A stretch of 64,000 nt of DNA from Prostheceraeus crozeri (taxonomy: Eukaryota > Platyhelminthes > Polycladida > Euryleptidae), in assembly GCA_907163375.1 (NCBI GenBank), contig CAJQUW010005246.1, positions 60,846 through 124,845 on the forward strand, in the 5' to 3' direction. Position 1 is the first letter of the stretch. Each line of letters opens with the position of its first letter. Of the stretch, positions 13,601 through 22,899 are shown one piece after another. Both the position numbers and the translations under genes were made by a program. The notes under the pieces were generated by a model. It was not told where the DNA came from, searched no databases, and saw only the letters and a list, made by a program, of their open reading frames with translations.

Positions 13601-14206
13601 TATAAACTATTTGCATTCTACTGTCTGTAATGTTTGTTCTTTGCTTTGCAATGTTCACACACAATTTATGATAGCATTGTTTGGGAATACATAATCATGA
13701 GTTTAAAAGCATACGTCTGCAGATAGAAACAAAAAAGAAATATTTTCGCGACTTGAACGCATTTCACATGAAAACTGTATCGAAAATTTCCCGGCTTTCA
13801 GCATAAACTTCAACAATACTGCAATATTTCATGTAAAATCAAGTTGCGAATGCCAGCATACTTCCTACTTAGAAGTCTTGTAGCTTCATTTGAAACAATA
13901 GAATCACATAAATGTCTAATGAGATTCTGTAGTATGAGCGGTATCCGCCTGTGAGGACTTGAACCCGAACTACAGCACGTTTGTGCCACTGAAGTCAGTT
14001 GATGGGACTGCACCTCTTGATGCACCTCTGTTGACTCTCAGATTCAATTCTTGGTATCGGATAACTCAGTGACATTTTGTCACGAAGAAATCACACTTGG
14101 TGGAAGTGTTCTTTGTGCATTGCTTTGTACACTTGTTGTAATCGATCTGCAATCACAGAAATGATGTAAGTTCTGCTTTTAAAATTGATTCAACTTCGAT
14201 TTTCAG
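10678..14206. other. RAF intron
   Basis: No protein-like frame was seen. The only structured element noted is an imperfect GC-rich hairpin at about 12338-12371 (tacagccgaggcc / ggtcgaggctgta). The rest is AT-rich unique-looking sequence. Confidence 0.5.
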
Positions 14207-14264
14207 GAAACCGCCCGCAAATTTCCACAACAAAGGGAACCGAGAGTGCTGGAATGTGACCCTG
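14207..14264 (+). CDS. Candidate small RAF exon (58 nt)
   Basis: A good acceptor (cgattttcag|gaaacc) and a consensus donor (ccctg|gtaagt) bracket 58 nt that are open in the required frame and translate as ETARKFPQQREPRVLECDP plus one base. It starts in phase 0, which suits the weak donor proposed for the CR2 exon. It ends in phase 1, exactly what the linker exon at 35166 needs: the junction codon becomes GGT, giving DP-GLCLPT. The encoded residues are not recognisably conserved; this part of RAF is variable. The call rests on splice signals and phase alone, so it could be a chance match. Confidence 0.4.
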
Positions 14265-17200
14265 GTAAGTTGAACAGTTGTGAAAGCAGACATAGGGGCA
14301 TAGAAATGCCTCCGATTGGTTTCAATTAGGTAACAGATTGGAGACGGGAGGTGGGCTTTGTATCAATTTTTCTACATGACTCCGATGACATCGCTAATAG
14401 CTTTGAATGCCATTATTAGGTATATTTTGACATGGGATCTTTTTCGACACAATTATTTGAAGAATTGATGACAGAAACGCCCATTTTCGTCGACATTACA
14501 TATTGCTGCGCTGGAAGAGAGAGTGTTTAGATAGTATGTCACGAGAATCATTGAAGCATGTTTAATATCGCCTTTATAGATATTGTTCTTACCCAAAATT
14601 TAGCTAAGAATGTCAGATATATTTGAATATTTCTCATGCGTTACTGGGAGCATCACTTCCGACTTTCATTTTAAAAGAATAAATACGCATATAATTAATA
14701 TATAGCTTGGTTTCCAACACTGTAGACTTCACGCATTCCGAAATGCACATCGATAACCTATTGCATAGAACGCACTTGAGTTCCGTGCAATTGAATGTCA
14801 TGATCACTTCGTGTAAGATAGGAATATTTTAATGAGCAGGTGCTGTTTCTACAATTAACATATGTAGTGGAAATATTTGAAGTTTAGGCTCACGGGTCTT
14901 TTGCCGCAAAAGCTTAATTCATCATTGCGGAAGGCCAAATAGCGACGTAATGGGCGTATACGGGACTGAGACAAGGATATGTATAATGTAATGGCAATTT
15001 AGAATTCGTAGCCGCGAGTGTTGAGCGGCACCAAGGTACTCTTATTTGGCAATTCCATTGGAATCAGAAATTATGACAACGTATGTAGGCTTCAATGCTG
15101 CAAATGAACGACTTATAAGTAAATAAACCTTGCTAGCTTTCGATAACACATTATGGAAACGCCCTTCGTACATGGCTGAATTTTGTTTATTTCACATTCA
15201 CTCTTCCTGTGCTGCGTGGTAAGCAAGAATGCAAAATGTGCGTACTACAAGTGTCTTAGGTTTGATCAGACCAAGGATTCTTCCGAGCACACAGCGAACA
15301 CTACCACAAGGCTACTGCGTCGGCTCACTTAAAGTATTCAATTCGTGTCTTGTCTTACCTTTCTTATCTTTTTCCTTCTAAGTGCATTAGGAAAGCTGCG
15401 ACTAATAAACGAGAATCTTAAGCTCATAAGCTGACGGTTAATAATGCCTGGAATACAATAGCAGTGATCAAAAACAATTATATTATTATACTTTTAAGAA
15501 AAGATATTTATCAGTGAGACTTAGCAAGGGTTTGGTTTAGTCGATGAGTTTCATCATTTAATGAAACGGTTTCTACTATGGTATTTTCAAATTCTCTACG
15601 TCCTGTGTATTTTACCGAAAAACACTAATAAATGTTATTACTACAGTTAATTTCAGATGACTGCTTACAACAGAGTTACCCCGTATTTGTTCTTCTATTT
15701 TTTAATGCAATCTATGTTTTTGTTTGTCCCAAGTATTGGGCATCCGGAGCAACCCGACATTCAGAATTATGCACAACGCATCATCGTATTGCCTTGCTAG
15801 TTTTATCTTTCAGACTATCCTGTTTTGCAATTGTGAAATGATATTTTTGCATCATGGTGCAATTTCCTAAATAATTTAATGTTTCCGTCGGAATTTGACA
15901 GATGTTGAACCTGTAAACGGAATTATCAGAAACTTGTCATCTTCCCATTCTTTGTCGTCTTCATGGTTGCCACACCTGCGCACAAAAATAACAATATCTT
16001 TGGAATTCTGCGCGAAACCGCAAAAAGTTAGACAATCCTCGAAATTCTGCGCACTTATTTGGAAAATGTCAGCAAATGACACTAATTTAGAATTGTATCA
16101 TTGAATCATTTTCTGAATCATTTAAAGATTTGTATGATAGACTACTTTTAACCATACCCCACTCCTCCAGTCAGCGAGTAAATTTGTTTGACGTGTAGAC
16201 TGGCTACCTGTTTCGCTCTCATGATTATTTTATGCTCCAGGATCGCCCTCTGAAAGTAGTTTTTCACGGTATTTTGTCAGGGTAGATAGGGGTGCAACAG
16301 ATTTAGAAATTTTAAATCTGGCCGGAACCGGATTGCCCTATTATGCTGTCATTTTCACTGAAACATTCCATGCAAATTAGCTCTCGTTAAGTTTGTGTTT
16401 TAGCAAAGCGCAATGCAGAATTCTGCTTTAAGACTGAACCAGCCATATGGCTGAAATGCAATACAATGCGCCGAATTTACGTCGTTCATTTTGGCATTTT
16501 GACAGCTCAAAAACAGATAGTGTCTTGATATTGCCGAAAATTCAACATTTATCACACTTTACTTGATATGAACATCATGTCAAATTTTTCAAGTTCCTTC
16601 GACAGACTTGTGTAGCATTAAATTTGCAATAAACAAGAATTATAATCGACAGCAATAATGATTAACAATAAATAAACTCGATTAAAAATCGATTAATATT
16701 ACCGACAGCAACAAGCCGTTCGAGATGTCTTAATTCCGCAGTTAAATATCACTTCATATACAATATATCGTAAAATGAATTATGCGTGTATTTCTCGTCT
16801 TGTAAAATTCAGAACTTTTAGATTTTTTGTGGTAAGAAAATTCTAGAAAAGACACACCGACTCTATCGCGATTCTGCCTGTCGACAACTCGGTAATAAAC
16901 CGTTGTATTACGCGCGTATATTTAGATTTCTCCACAGAATGTACCAATGTATAATTCTGTATCCTCTAGTGACAGCACTTCGCACTATGAAGCCGAAAGC
17001 ATGTCGTATTAGTAACTATCGAAATCCTGATGTTGGTACACTCATTTGATTTTGACTGTTTTTGACTTTATTTCTTCACCCATTGCGGCACCCTCAGATC
17101 TTTCTCGGCTCACCGGTTGAAATTCATTCTGCTGTATCAATCATACCATTTTGTTTTTTTCATATACGAGTTGCCCATGATCCAGGAACAAAACTGCACA

Positions 17201-18255
17201 CATTGGATGCACTTTTAAGAAAGATATAGACGATGACTGGTAGACAAAGTTGATAAGTTCATCGACTTAGCTTCATCTCACTTCACAAGTCAGCAATAAT
17301 CGTGAAATAGCTGTATAGTGATATGCACGTACGTATACGTATACGTATAGGCGTATACGTTGACATATTAAATTCGATTATAACTCTATATTGACTAAAA
17401 CGCTACCCATATTGATTGCCCAGAAGCGAGGACATAGATATGCCTATTGTAATATTGATTCATTTCATTTCATTTCACGTACCTGAGTGCAATTTTTACT
17501 TGCTACAAGTTCTTAGATTGTTTGTCTTGCATTACGTTAATGCACCTGCGCAAAAAATGACATTTTGTCGTGTGGCAACCCTGGTCGTCTTTTTAACATC
17601 ATTGTATGTCGTTTGTAAAGACTTTTATTTAAGACGAATTGATGAAGTCAATGGGACATGAATTGCTTAATAGAATATTTGTGATGTTTTTAATCTTCTT
17701 AACTCTTTTCAAAAGTCTTGCAAATCGAATTCTTTCCTTCACTCATCTTTATTAATAACGTTATTTCTGTACGATAGAGAAAATCCTAGACATGACAGCA
17801 TCAGAACGTGGTTAGTAATTATCTCTTTCATTCTCCCTTCTTGGATAAACAAGTTACTATCTTTGGGTTGATGTGACATTTATGTCAGATTAAGAATTAC
17901 TTTTCATGCACAGATGGGAACCGTGTTGAAGTTGTTGTGTAGAATTCACTCAGTCAGATTGCATAATATGTTCTCTTCGCAATTTCGTGCTTGAAGTAAT
18001 GTGACATTTTCAACCGCAACATGTAAGTAGACTTGCTTTTATGTACGGATATAGCTGCCATCAATCTATTTTGCATTTTAAACTAAGTCTTCTAATTTCT
18101 TTTCATCTTCTTGGATATTGCAGAGACTTTGCTGACAGGCAGCCAATGAAGTGATCATTAGATGAGTTGACCGTGTCTCATATGCCTTCAGACAGTTATA
18201 GCCAGAGAAATCCGACATTGTACTATTGAAGGATTCACAGAGATAAATTGTCTTT
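14265..18255. other. RAF intron, unique AT-rich sequence
   Basis: No recognisable coding sequence. A short alternating tacgta run occurs at about 17328-17360. Otherwise nothing structured was noticed. Confidence 0.5.
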
Positions 18256-18729
18256 TCTGCGTGTTAGGGCCTGGAGATGACCTTCATCAATGCTGGTGGT
18301 CACGACTAGAACTAGTCTCGAGGGGCAAGAAGATCAGTTTTTCATTGAACGCAATACAAATTCAAATCTAAATTCTGACGAACCGGAAGATTGACACCAC
18401 ATAAACAGTACTCAGACAGTATATTTAGATCGTGAAGAGTCGAACGGTGTGAAGAATATTTCCATTTGACGAATTTATCACGGAGAAAAATGGAGTCAAA
18501 GATACGTACTTTTCACTTGGCATGCCCGCCTGCATTCTGACCTTTGAAGTTTGTGTGTCCGCTAATGCGAGCTGCTTCTGCAGTGCGCGGGCTTGGCCAA
18601 TCACACAGACCAAAGAGAGACGAATCTCCATGTCAGTCACTATCGCTTTGCTACCATTGCAAACAGTAGTCGGGATAGGATTATGTCCGCACTAGACGAA
18701 CCAACAACCAAATGAATCTATCTCTATGG
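18256..18729. repeat. Dispersed repeat R2, copy 1
   Basis: This stretch is alignable along about 450 bp with 33881-34330, in the same orientation. Shared blocks include actagtctcgaggggcaag-like sequence, gacgaaccggaagattgacacc, atttagatcgtga.gagtcgaac, and the run gccaatcacacag.ccaaagagagacg. The two copies are clearly diverged. On the minus strand copy 1 keeps a 71-codon frame (MEIRLSLVCVIGQARAL) that is broken by a stop in copy 2. A third, shorter copy is at 51358. The ends are not sharply defined and the repeat class is unknown. Confidence 0.75.
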
Positions 18730-19620
18730 AGGAACTGGAGCGGGAATGTACATTGATAAGAATGTTTCGTCGAGGACAGGTGCTGTCATCATGACAACGG
18801 AACATAAATAATGGCGTCTTTCATTGGCTGACAATGATCATGTACCGGTTCCTTGTCAATGTACTTAGTAGCGATTCACAGGTACCTGACCGAGCAGCTG
18901 AATTTTCCATCAACACGCAGCTGTTGTTCATTCTGGTTTCACTAACAAAGATTTCGGAAGCTTGACAAAAAATCTTGACAGACAGCAATTTAAGAAAATT
19001 ATACGGCAGGAATGGTGCTGTTGGAGCGGATATGATAATTCGTGATATTTGTATTGAAAACCGTCTTGAATTTGGACTCAATCTAACTCATAAAATGGGA
19101 AAATGTGACTCCGCCATATACCTTCGTGTTCTTTATTTCAAACCTCCTCTCTGCACTCTGGTGTTTCTTTCTGTAAAATTCCTCCAAAACTGCAAAACCC
19201 TGTTTCTGCCACTGAAGCACATGTTCTTGTTTTTTAAGCTCTACTTCTCATATTTCAATGGTGACATTCAGTGCATTTCTGACAGTGGCTTCACGGGCCA
19301 CCTCCTTCTGAAGCTTTCATCGCAACAATATTTCATCTCTTATTATGTGGATCTGAATTCTCTATATATGACTTCAATGATTTTCCCAAGGTTGTTGCAT
19401 AACATTGGACTGCAAGAACAACATTTTCAGACATGTGACGATGATGTGATGATAATGAAATATTTTAGAAGATAGAATCTTGAGAAAGAAGCAGCGTCCT
19501 TATCACTGCATTGATGAAGATTCCTTCTGAATTATGGAAGTGCACATGCCGACCGGATAACGTTCGGTGTAAGTGATGGAAAGTCGCACGCCGATTGGTC
19601 ACTGGAATAATTTACTAGTT
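18730..19620. other. RAF intron with an unassigned open frame
   Basis: An uninterrupted frame of 166 codons lies at 18975-19475 (+), but its start is TTG, its composition is AT-rich and hydrophobic, and it resembles nothing known. It is treated as a chance frame. No other structure was seen before the Harbinger element. Confidence 0.4.
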
Positions 19621-19639
19621 CAGGGCGATGTAGAAAGAA

Positions 19640-19780
19640 AGTACGATTGATAGTGAAACAACGTGAATTATTCAATCGTAAAAGGTTTACTATTAATCGG
19701 ACTAACGATCAATCGTCAGTGAGCGTAGAATGAAATCAATCGTTGCGACGATTGATCTTTAGCTTTACGATTGATCGTAC
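19640..19780. repeat. Left subterminal palindrome cluster of the Harbinger element
   Basis: The 140 bp inside the left terminus contain repeated cgattgat / atcaatcg words. These include exact 12-bp ACGATCAATCGT (19705-19716) and ACGATTGATCGT (19767-19778) sites, which are reverse complements of each other. In Harbinger elements the Myb-like protein binds subterminal sites. These are candidate binding sites by position and repetition; binding is inferred. Confidence 0.65.
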
Positions 19781-19941
19781 ACTATGCGATCATCGTTTCT
19801 ATGACAACGTCATAGTTTCTAACACTGAAATTGCTTCAATTGAATCATCTAACTTTCTAAGCAGCGTTGAATATCATTGGTCATTTTATGCGTGAAAAAA
19901 CGAAAATGACTACAAGCACATGCAGATCGGCAAAATGAAGC

Positions 19942-20337
19942 GTGTTGGAGATCGATGAGCTGTTGGTGTGCATTGAAGAATACAGACATAAATTGTTTGG
20001 AACTGCATGCCACTCATTCGCAGAAGTCGAAAAAGTAAAGCAGAAGTATTGGCTTAAGACTGCTGAGCGAATATCAAATATCGGAGTAGCTGTGAGAACA
20101 TGGAAGTGTGTTCGAAAGAAGTGGCAAGACTTATCTTGTGATGCACGAAAGTATAAACAGTTGTCATCAAAAACAGGTTGGTGAAATTTAGCTATAAGTT
20201 AGTATTCATAAATAGGTAATTTTCTATTTTCATTTTTAGGAGGTGGACCGAGACCAACGCTGAAACCCATATTGGAGAAAACATTGAATGTCATTCAAAA
20301 GGAGATGAAGGATACATATTGTGTAGGAACATCATGA
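19942..20337 (+). CDS. Harbinger Myb/SANT-like DNA-binding protein (two exons)
   Basis: The first exon (about 19942-20176) encodes a Myb/SANT-like trihelix with the signature seen in Harbinger accessory proteins: LLVCIEEYRHKLF near the start and KCVRKKWQDLSCDARKY near the end. A 63-bp intron (20177-20239, gttggt...tttttag) joins K-T to GGGPRPTLKPI, the usual continuation of these proteins, and the frame stops at 20335-20337. In this superfamily the protein binds the transposon ends and helps bring the transposase into the nucleus. The frame has no in-frame ATG: the nearby ATG at 19935 is one base out of register and a stop lies at 19936-19938. A start-proximal frameshift or an unseen upstream exon is likely. 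At about 110 residues it looks short for the family. Its last 43 bp overlap the 3' end of the transposase gene on the other strand. Confidence 0.7.
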
Positions 20338-21271
20338 TGCTCTGGTTCACCCAATTCTTTGGAAATGTTGTATGGAACACAGCAAGCTAGAATTACATCA
20401 CATGCGAATGAAGGACTTAAACGAAGTCCATAAACAAGACAAGGAAATTTCTGTTTTAGTTGACCATTAACCTGTTCGATAACAACCCGACCTCTTCGAT
20501 GTCTTTTATTGTATTCGATTTCTCTTGGGTGGGTAGGGTCAGCAAATGGAGTCATCATCCAAGGGCGCTGATAATAACCACTATCGCCCAGCAGGAGTCC
20601 GTGTCTATTTTCTCCTTCTCTTTCCATTTTCCTACCAATTGAAGAGTTCTTGAAAATAAAGTTGTCATGGACACTGCCCGGCCAACGAGAAACCACATTT
20701 GTAATGCGATATTTCGAATCACAAATTAACTGTGTGTTGATAGTATGGTGGCCTTTTCTATTCACAAATGACGGCTCCGCGTCTTTCAAAGGTGATTTAT
20801 AAAGCAATATATGTGTGCAATCGACGGCACCTAACACACCTGGCAAATTGCAATGCTCACGAAAGTCACTTGATTGGCTTCTTCAACACCAGTTGGGAAA
20901 TGAACGTATTCGTGTAGCTTTGATTTGAGAGCATTCGTCATTTTCCGTATGACGAGACCTACTGTCGACTTCTCAACACCAAATATTTCAGCCATCACAT
21001 GATACGGACTACCAGTTCCATAAAATCGAAGGGCTATAAGGAGCTGCGACATCGGTGAGAGAAGGCATGTACGACGTGTGGCATGCGCAAGCTTATCACC
21101 GAATAAACGAATTAGGTGATTCAAACCACTCCTACGGAAGCGATAGTTCCGCAGCAGCTCGTGATCTTTCAAATACGTCAGAGGATCTCTTCTATCATGA
21201 AGCACACGTTGTCTGCGTAGAGACCTTCGTGTTGCATGCGAAGACAATATTGTCCATGCTGCAGCCACCAT
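20295..21271 (-). pseudogene. HARBI1-like DDE transposase, frameshifted
   Basis: Read on the minus strand from ATG at 21271 (MVAAAWTILSS), the N-terminal part has the HARBI1 arginine-rich start, the LNHLIRLFGDKL helices and the helix-turn-helix MAEIFGVEKSTVGLVIRKM. After a one-base loss of register at about 20865-20870 it continues in a second frame with FREHCNLPGVLGAVDCTHI (first catalytic Asp), WPGSVHDNFIF and LLLGDSGYYQRPWMMTP (second Asp), then a region with NKRHRRGRVVIEQVNGQLK (catalytic Glu near RVVIEQ). It ends ELGEPEHH... at 20295. The protein would cut and rejoin transposon ends in the nucleus. All three DDE acidic positions appear to be kept, so the inactivating change may be recent. 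A sequencing indel is an alternative explanation. Confidence 0.85.
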
Positions 21272-21289
21272 AGCTAAATGTTGATTCAA

Positions 21290-21500
21290 TACAGAATGAA
21301 TAACGATTAATGTTGGACTATCCACGACGACCTTTAGATTACTCGTAGAACTGCGATTGATTTTCACAGAAATCTACGATGTCGATTAATTGTTAAAGTT
21401 GATTCTACGGTCACCTTAACCAACGATTAATCGTATAGATTTCACGATGGATCAATCGATTCTACGATTGAATTTTACGATAACTATTAATCGTTGAGCT
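21290..21500. repeat. Right subterminal palindrome cluster of the Harbinger element
   Basis: Repeated cgattaatcg / gattgaat words approach the right terminus, including an exact ACGATTAATCGT at 21423-21434 and near-copies at about 21302, 21450-21475 and 21486-21495. The spacing mirrors the left cluster, consistent with paired end-binding sites. Confidence 0.6.
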
Positions 21501-21774
21501 TCTTTCTACATCGCCCAGGGGAGTTTATTTTACACCGAAGACCGAGCACATTGCTATGCTAATGCGATTTCTACGCGACGCTATATAGAAGCACTAGCGA
21601 GGTTTTCCAATGATATAGACTATAATTAACATAGCAATTGTAGAACACGAATGCCGCATCAGATCGGAATGTTCTATAGAATTAATGATTATGACGGCAG
21701 TTACATAATAAAACTGTTGAACGGAAGCGCACATTGACTACATTCGACAATACTTCAGTATCACCGTCTCTGAC

Positions 21775-22012
21775 TGTTGTAGTGTGATAAACAGAACAGC
21801 TGCATGTAATTGCCTCTCCTTTATCTCTGCTCGTTATGTATCTCTGGTCATGTTAGACGCCGCCAGCTGCTATTACATGTTTAAGGTGTCAAGTCACTTA
21901 AAGCCGCTGGCGTTGCTAATAAACTTAACTTGCTTGTCGGTCTCAGCACAAGCCTGGTTGTTCTCTCTCTCTCCCACACACTCGAACATATAGTAAGGGC
22001 CAAGTTAGAACA
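21775..22012 (+). repeat. 5' LTR
   Basis: This 238-bp LTR begins TGTTGTAG and ends AGAACA. AATAAA at 21918-21923 is a candidate polyadenylation signal, followed by a TTG/CTCTCT-rich stretch. The 69-codon frame inside it recurs in the 3' LTR and is not a gene. Confidence 0.95.
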
Positions 22013-22899
22013 TGGCGTCGCGAATAGACTTTAAAATGGCTCCTTCCTTCGATATTGAATCCGAGTCCCATCTGTACCGTGAATGGCGATCAATGTGGAC
22101 GGGATTCGAGTGCCTCAGTGGGATCTCTGCGATCAGTGACACTGATAAGCGTGAAGAAACTCGACTTCAGACCTTCTATCTTTCTGTCAGCAAAGAAACT
22201 CTCCGCATCGTGAATCACTTGCCTGTGATTGACCGCAAATCCTTGGACTCCGTACTCTCTGCGCTCGAAGATCACATCGTCGGGACTACAAACGAAGTAT
22301 TTGAACGTCGCGAGTTTTGGAAACGTACTCAACGTGAGGGCGAGTCGTTTGCCAGCTATATTCTTTCTCTCCGCGAGCTAGCTGCCCGATGTAACTTTGC
22401 GCGATGCTGCACGAGTTGCGAAGCTTTGCAACTCCGTGATCGGGTCACCACTGGACTGCGTGATGCTAGCACGATTGAGAAGCTGCTGTCGGTCGGCAGC
22501 AACTTGACCCTGGAGAAGCTCAAAGACATTTGTGAGGCTGACGAGTCTGCTAAGGAGAAGTGTGCTGCTGTTACTTCTTCTGCTTCCCTGAACGTCCTAC
22601 GGAAGAAGACCTCGTCGTACAAGGCCGATAAGAAGAAGAAGAGAGAGACTGAGAGAGCGGGCGAGTGCAAATTCTGCGGGCGGACACACGAGTTACGTAA
22701 GGAGCGTTGTCCAGCCTACGGAAAGTCGTGCACTCAGTGTGGTGGCAAGAACCACTTTGCTGCCAAGTGTCCTGCTAAGGACAAGTCTGCTAACCTGTTG
22801 GGGTGTCTGATCGCGTCTGTGTCGTCTCCTGAATCTCTCGTCGAGGTAACTGGTTCAGTCTCGCCGCGTCAATGTCGGCAATCTTCGAATGCTTCCTGA
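22012..22899 (+). CDS. gag: Gag-like nucleocapsid protein of the gypsy element
   Basis: This is a 295-residue Gag-like protein that would package the element RNA into virus-like particles in the cytoplasm. The N-terminal two thirds resemble retrotransposon gag capsid sequences (FWKRTQREGESFASYILSLR). A Lys/Arg-rich segment (KADKKKKRE) precedes two CCHC zinc knuckles. The first is a variant, CKFC...H...C from about residue 219; the second, CTQCGGKNHFAAKC from about residue 240, fits CX2CX4HX4C. The first ATG uses the last A of the 5' LTR. A second ATG nine codons on (residue 9) is an alternative start. The stop (22897-22899) lies inside the pol frame, so gag and pol overlap. Confidence 0.9.
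   Translation: MASRIDFKMAPSFDIESESHLYREWRSMWTGFECLSGISAISDTDKREETRLQTFYLSVSKETLRIVNHLPVIDRKSLDSVLSALEDHIVGTTNEVFERREFWKRTQREGESFASYILSLRELAARCNFARCCTSCEALQLRDRVTTGLRDASTIEKLLSVGSNLTLEKLKDICEADESAKEKCAAVTSSASLNVLRKKTSSYKADKKKKRETERAGECKFCGRTHELRKERCPAYGKSCTQCGGKNHFAAKCPAKDKSANLLGCLIASVSSPESLVEVTGSVSPRQCRQSSNAS
22013..22030 (+). promoter_or_regulatory. Candidate tRNA primer-binding site
   Basis: The sequence immediately after the 5' LTR begins TGGCGTCGCGAATAG. Starting with TGG is what a site complementary to a tRNA CCA end requires, and the following CG suits a tRNA with discriminator G such as tRNA-Ser. The match to a particular tRNA could not be tested. The site is entirely inside the gag coding sequence. 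Confidence 0.5.

Larger units (their letters stand above)
19624..21515. mobile_element. Harbinger/PIF DNA transposon, full length with CAG target duplication
   Basis: The left end GGCGATGTAGAAAGAA is matched by its reverse complement at the right end (ttctttctacatcgcc, ending 21515). The 3-bp CAG lies directly outside both ends (19621-19623 and 21516-21518), and 3-bp duplications are the Harbinger hallmark. Inside are the two genes expected of the superfamily: a spliced Myb/SANT-like DNA-binding protein on the plus strand and a HARBI1-like DDE transposase on the minus strand, convergent and overlapping. Both subterminal regions carry clusters of ACGATTRATCGT palindromes. The transposase has at least one frameshift, and the Myb frame has no ATG in frame, so this copy is probably inactive. 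Confidence 0.88.

Noticed and set aside
18975-19475. 166-codon frame as a gene
   Set aside because: TTG start, hydrophobic AT-driven composition, no homology recognised and no splice context.
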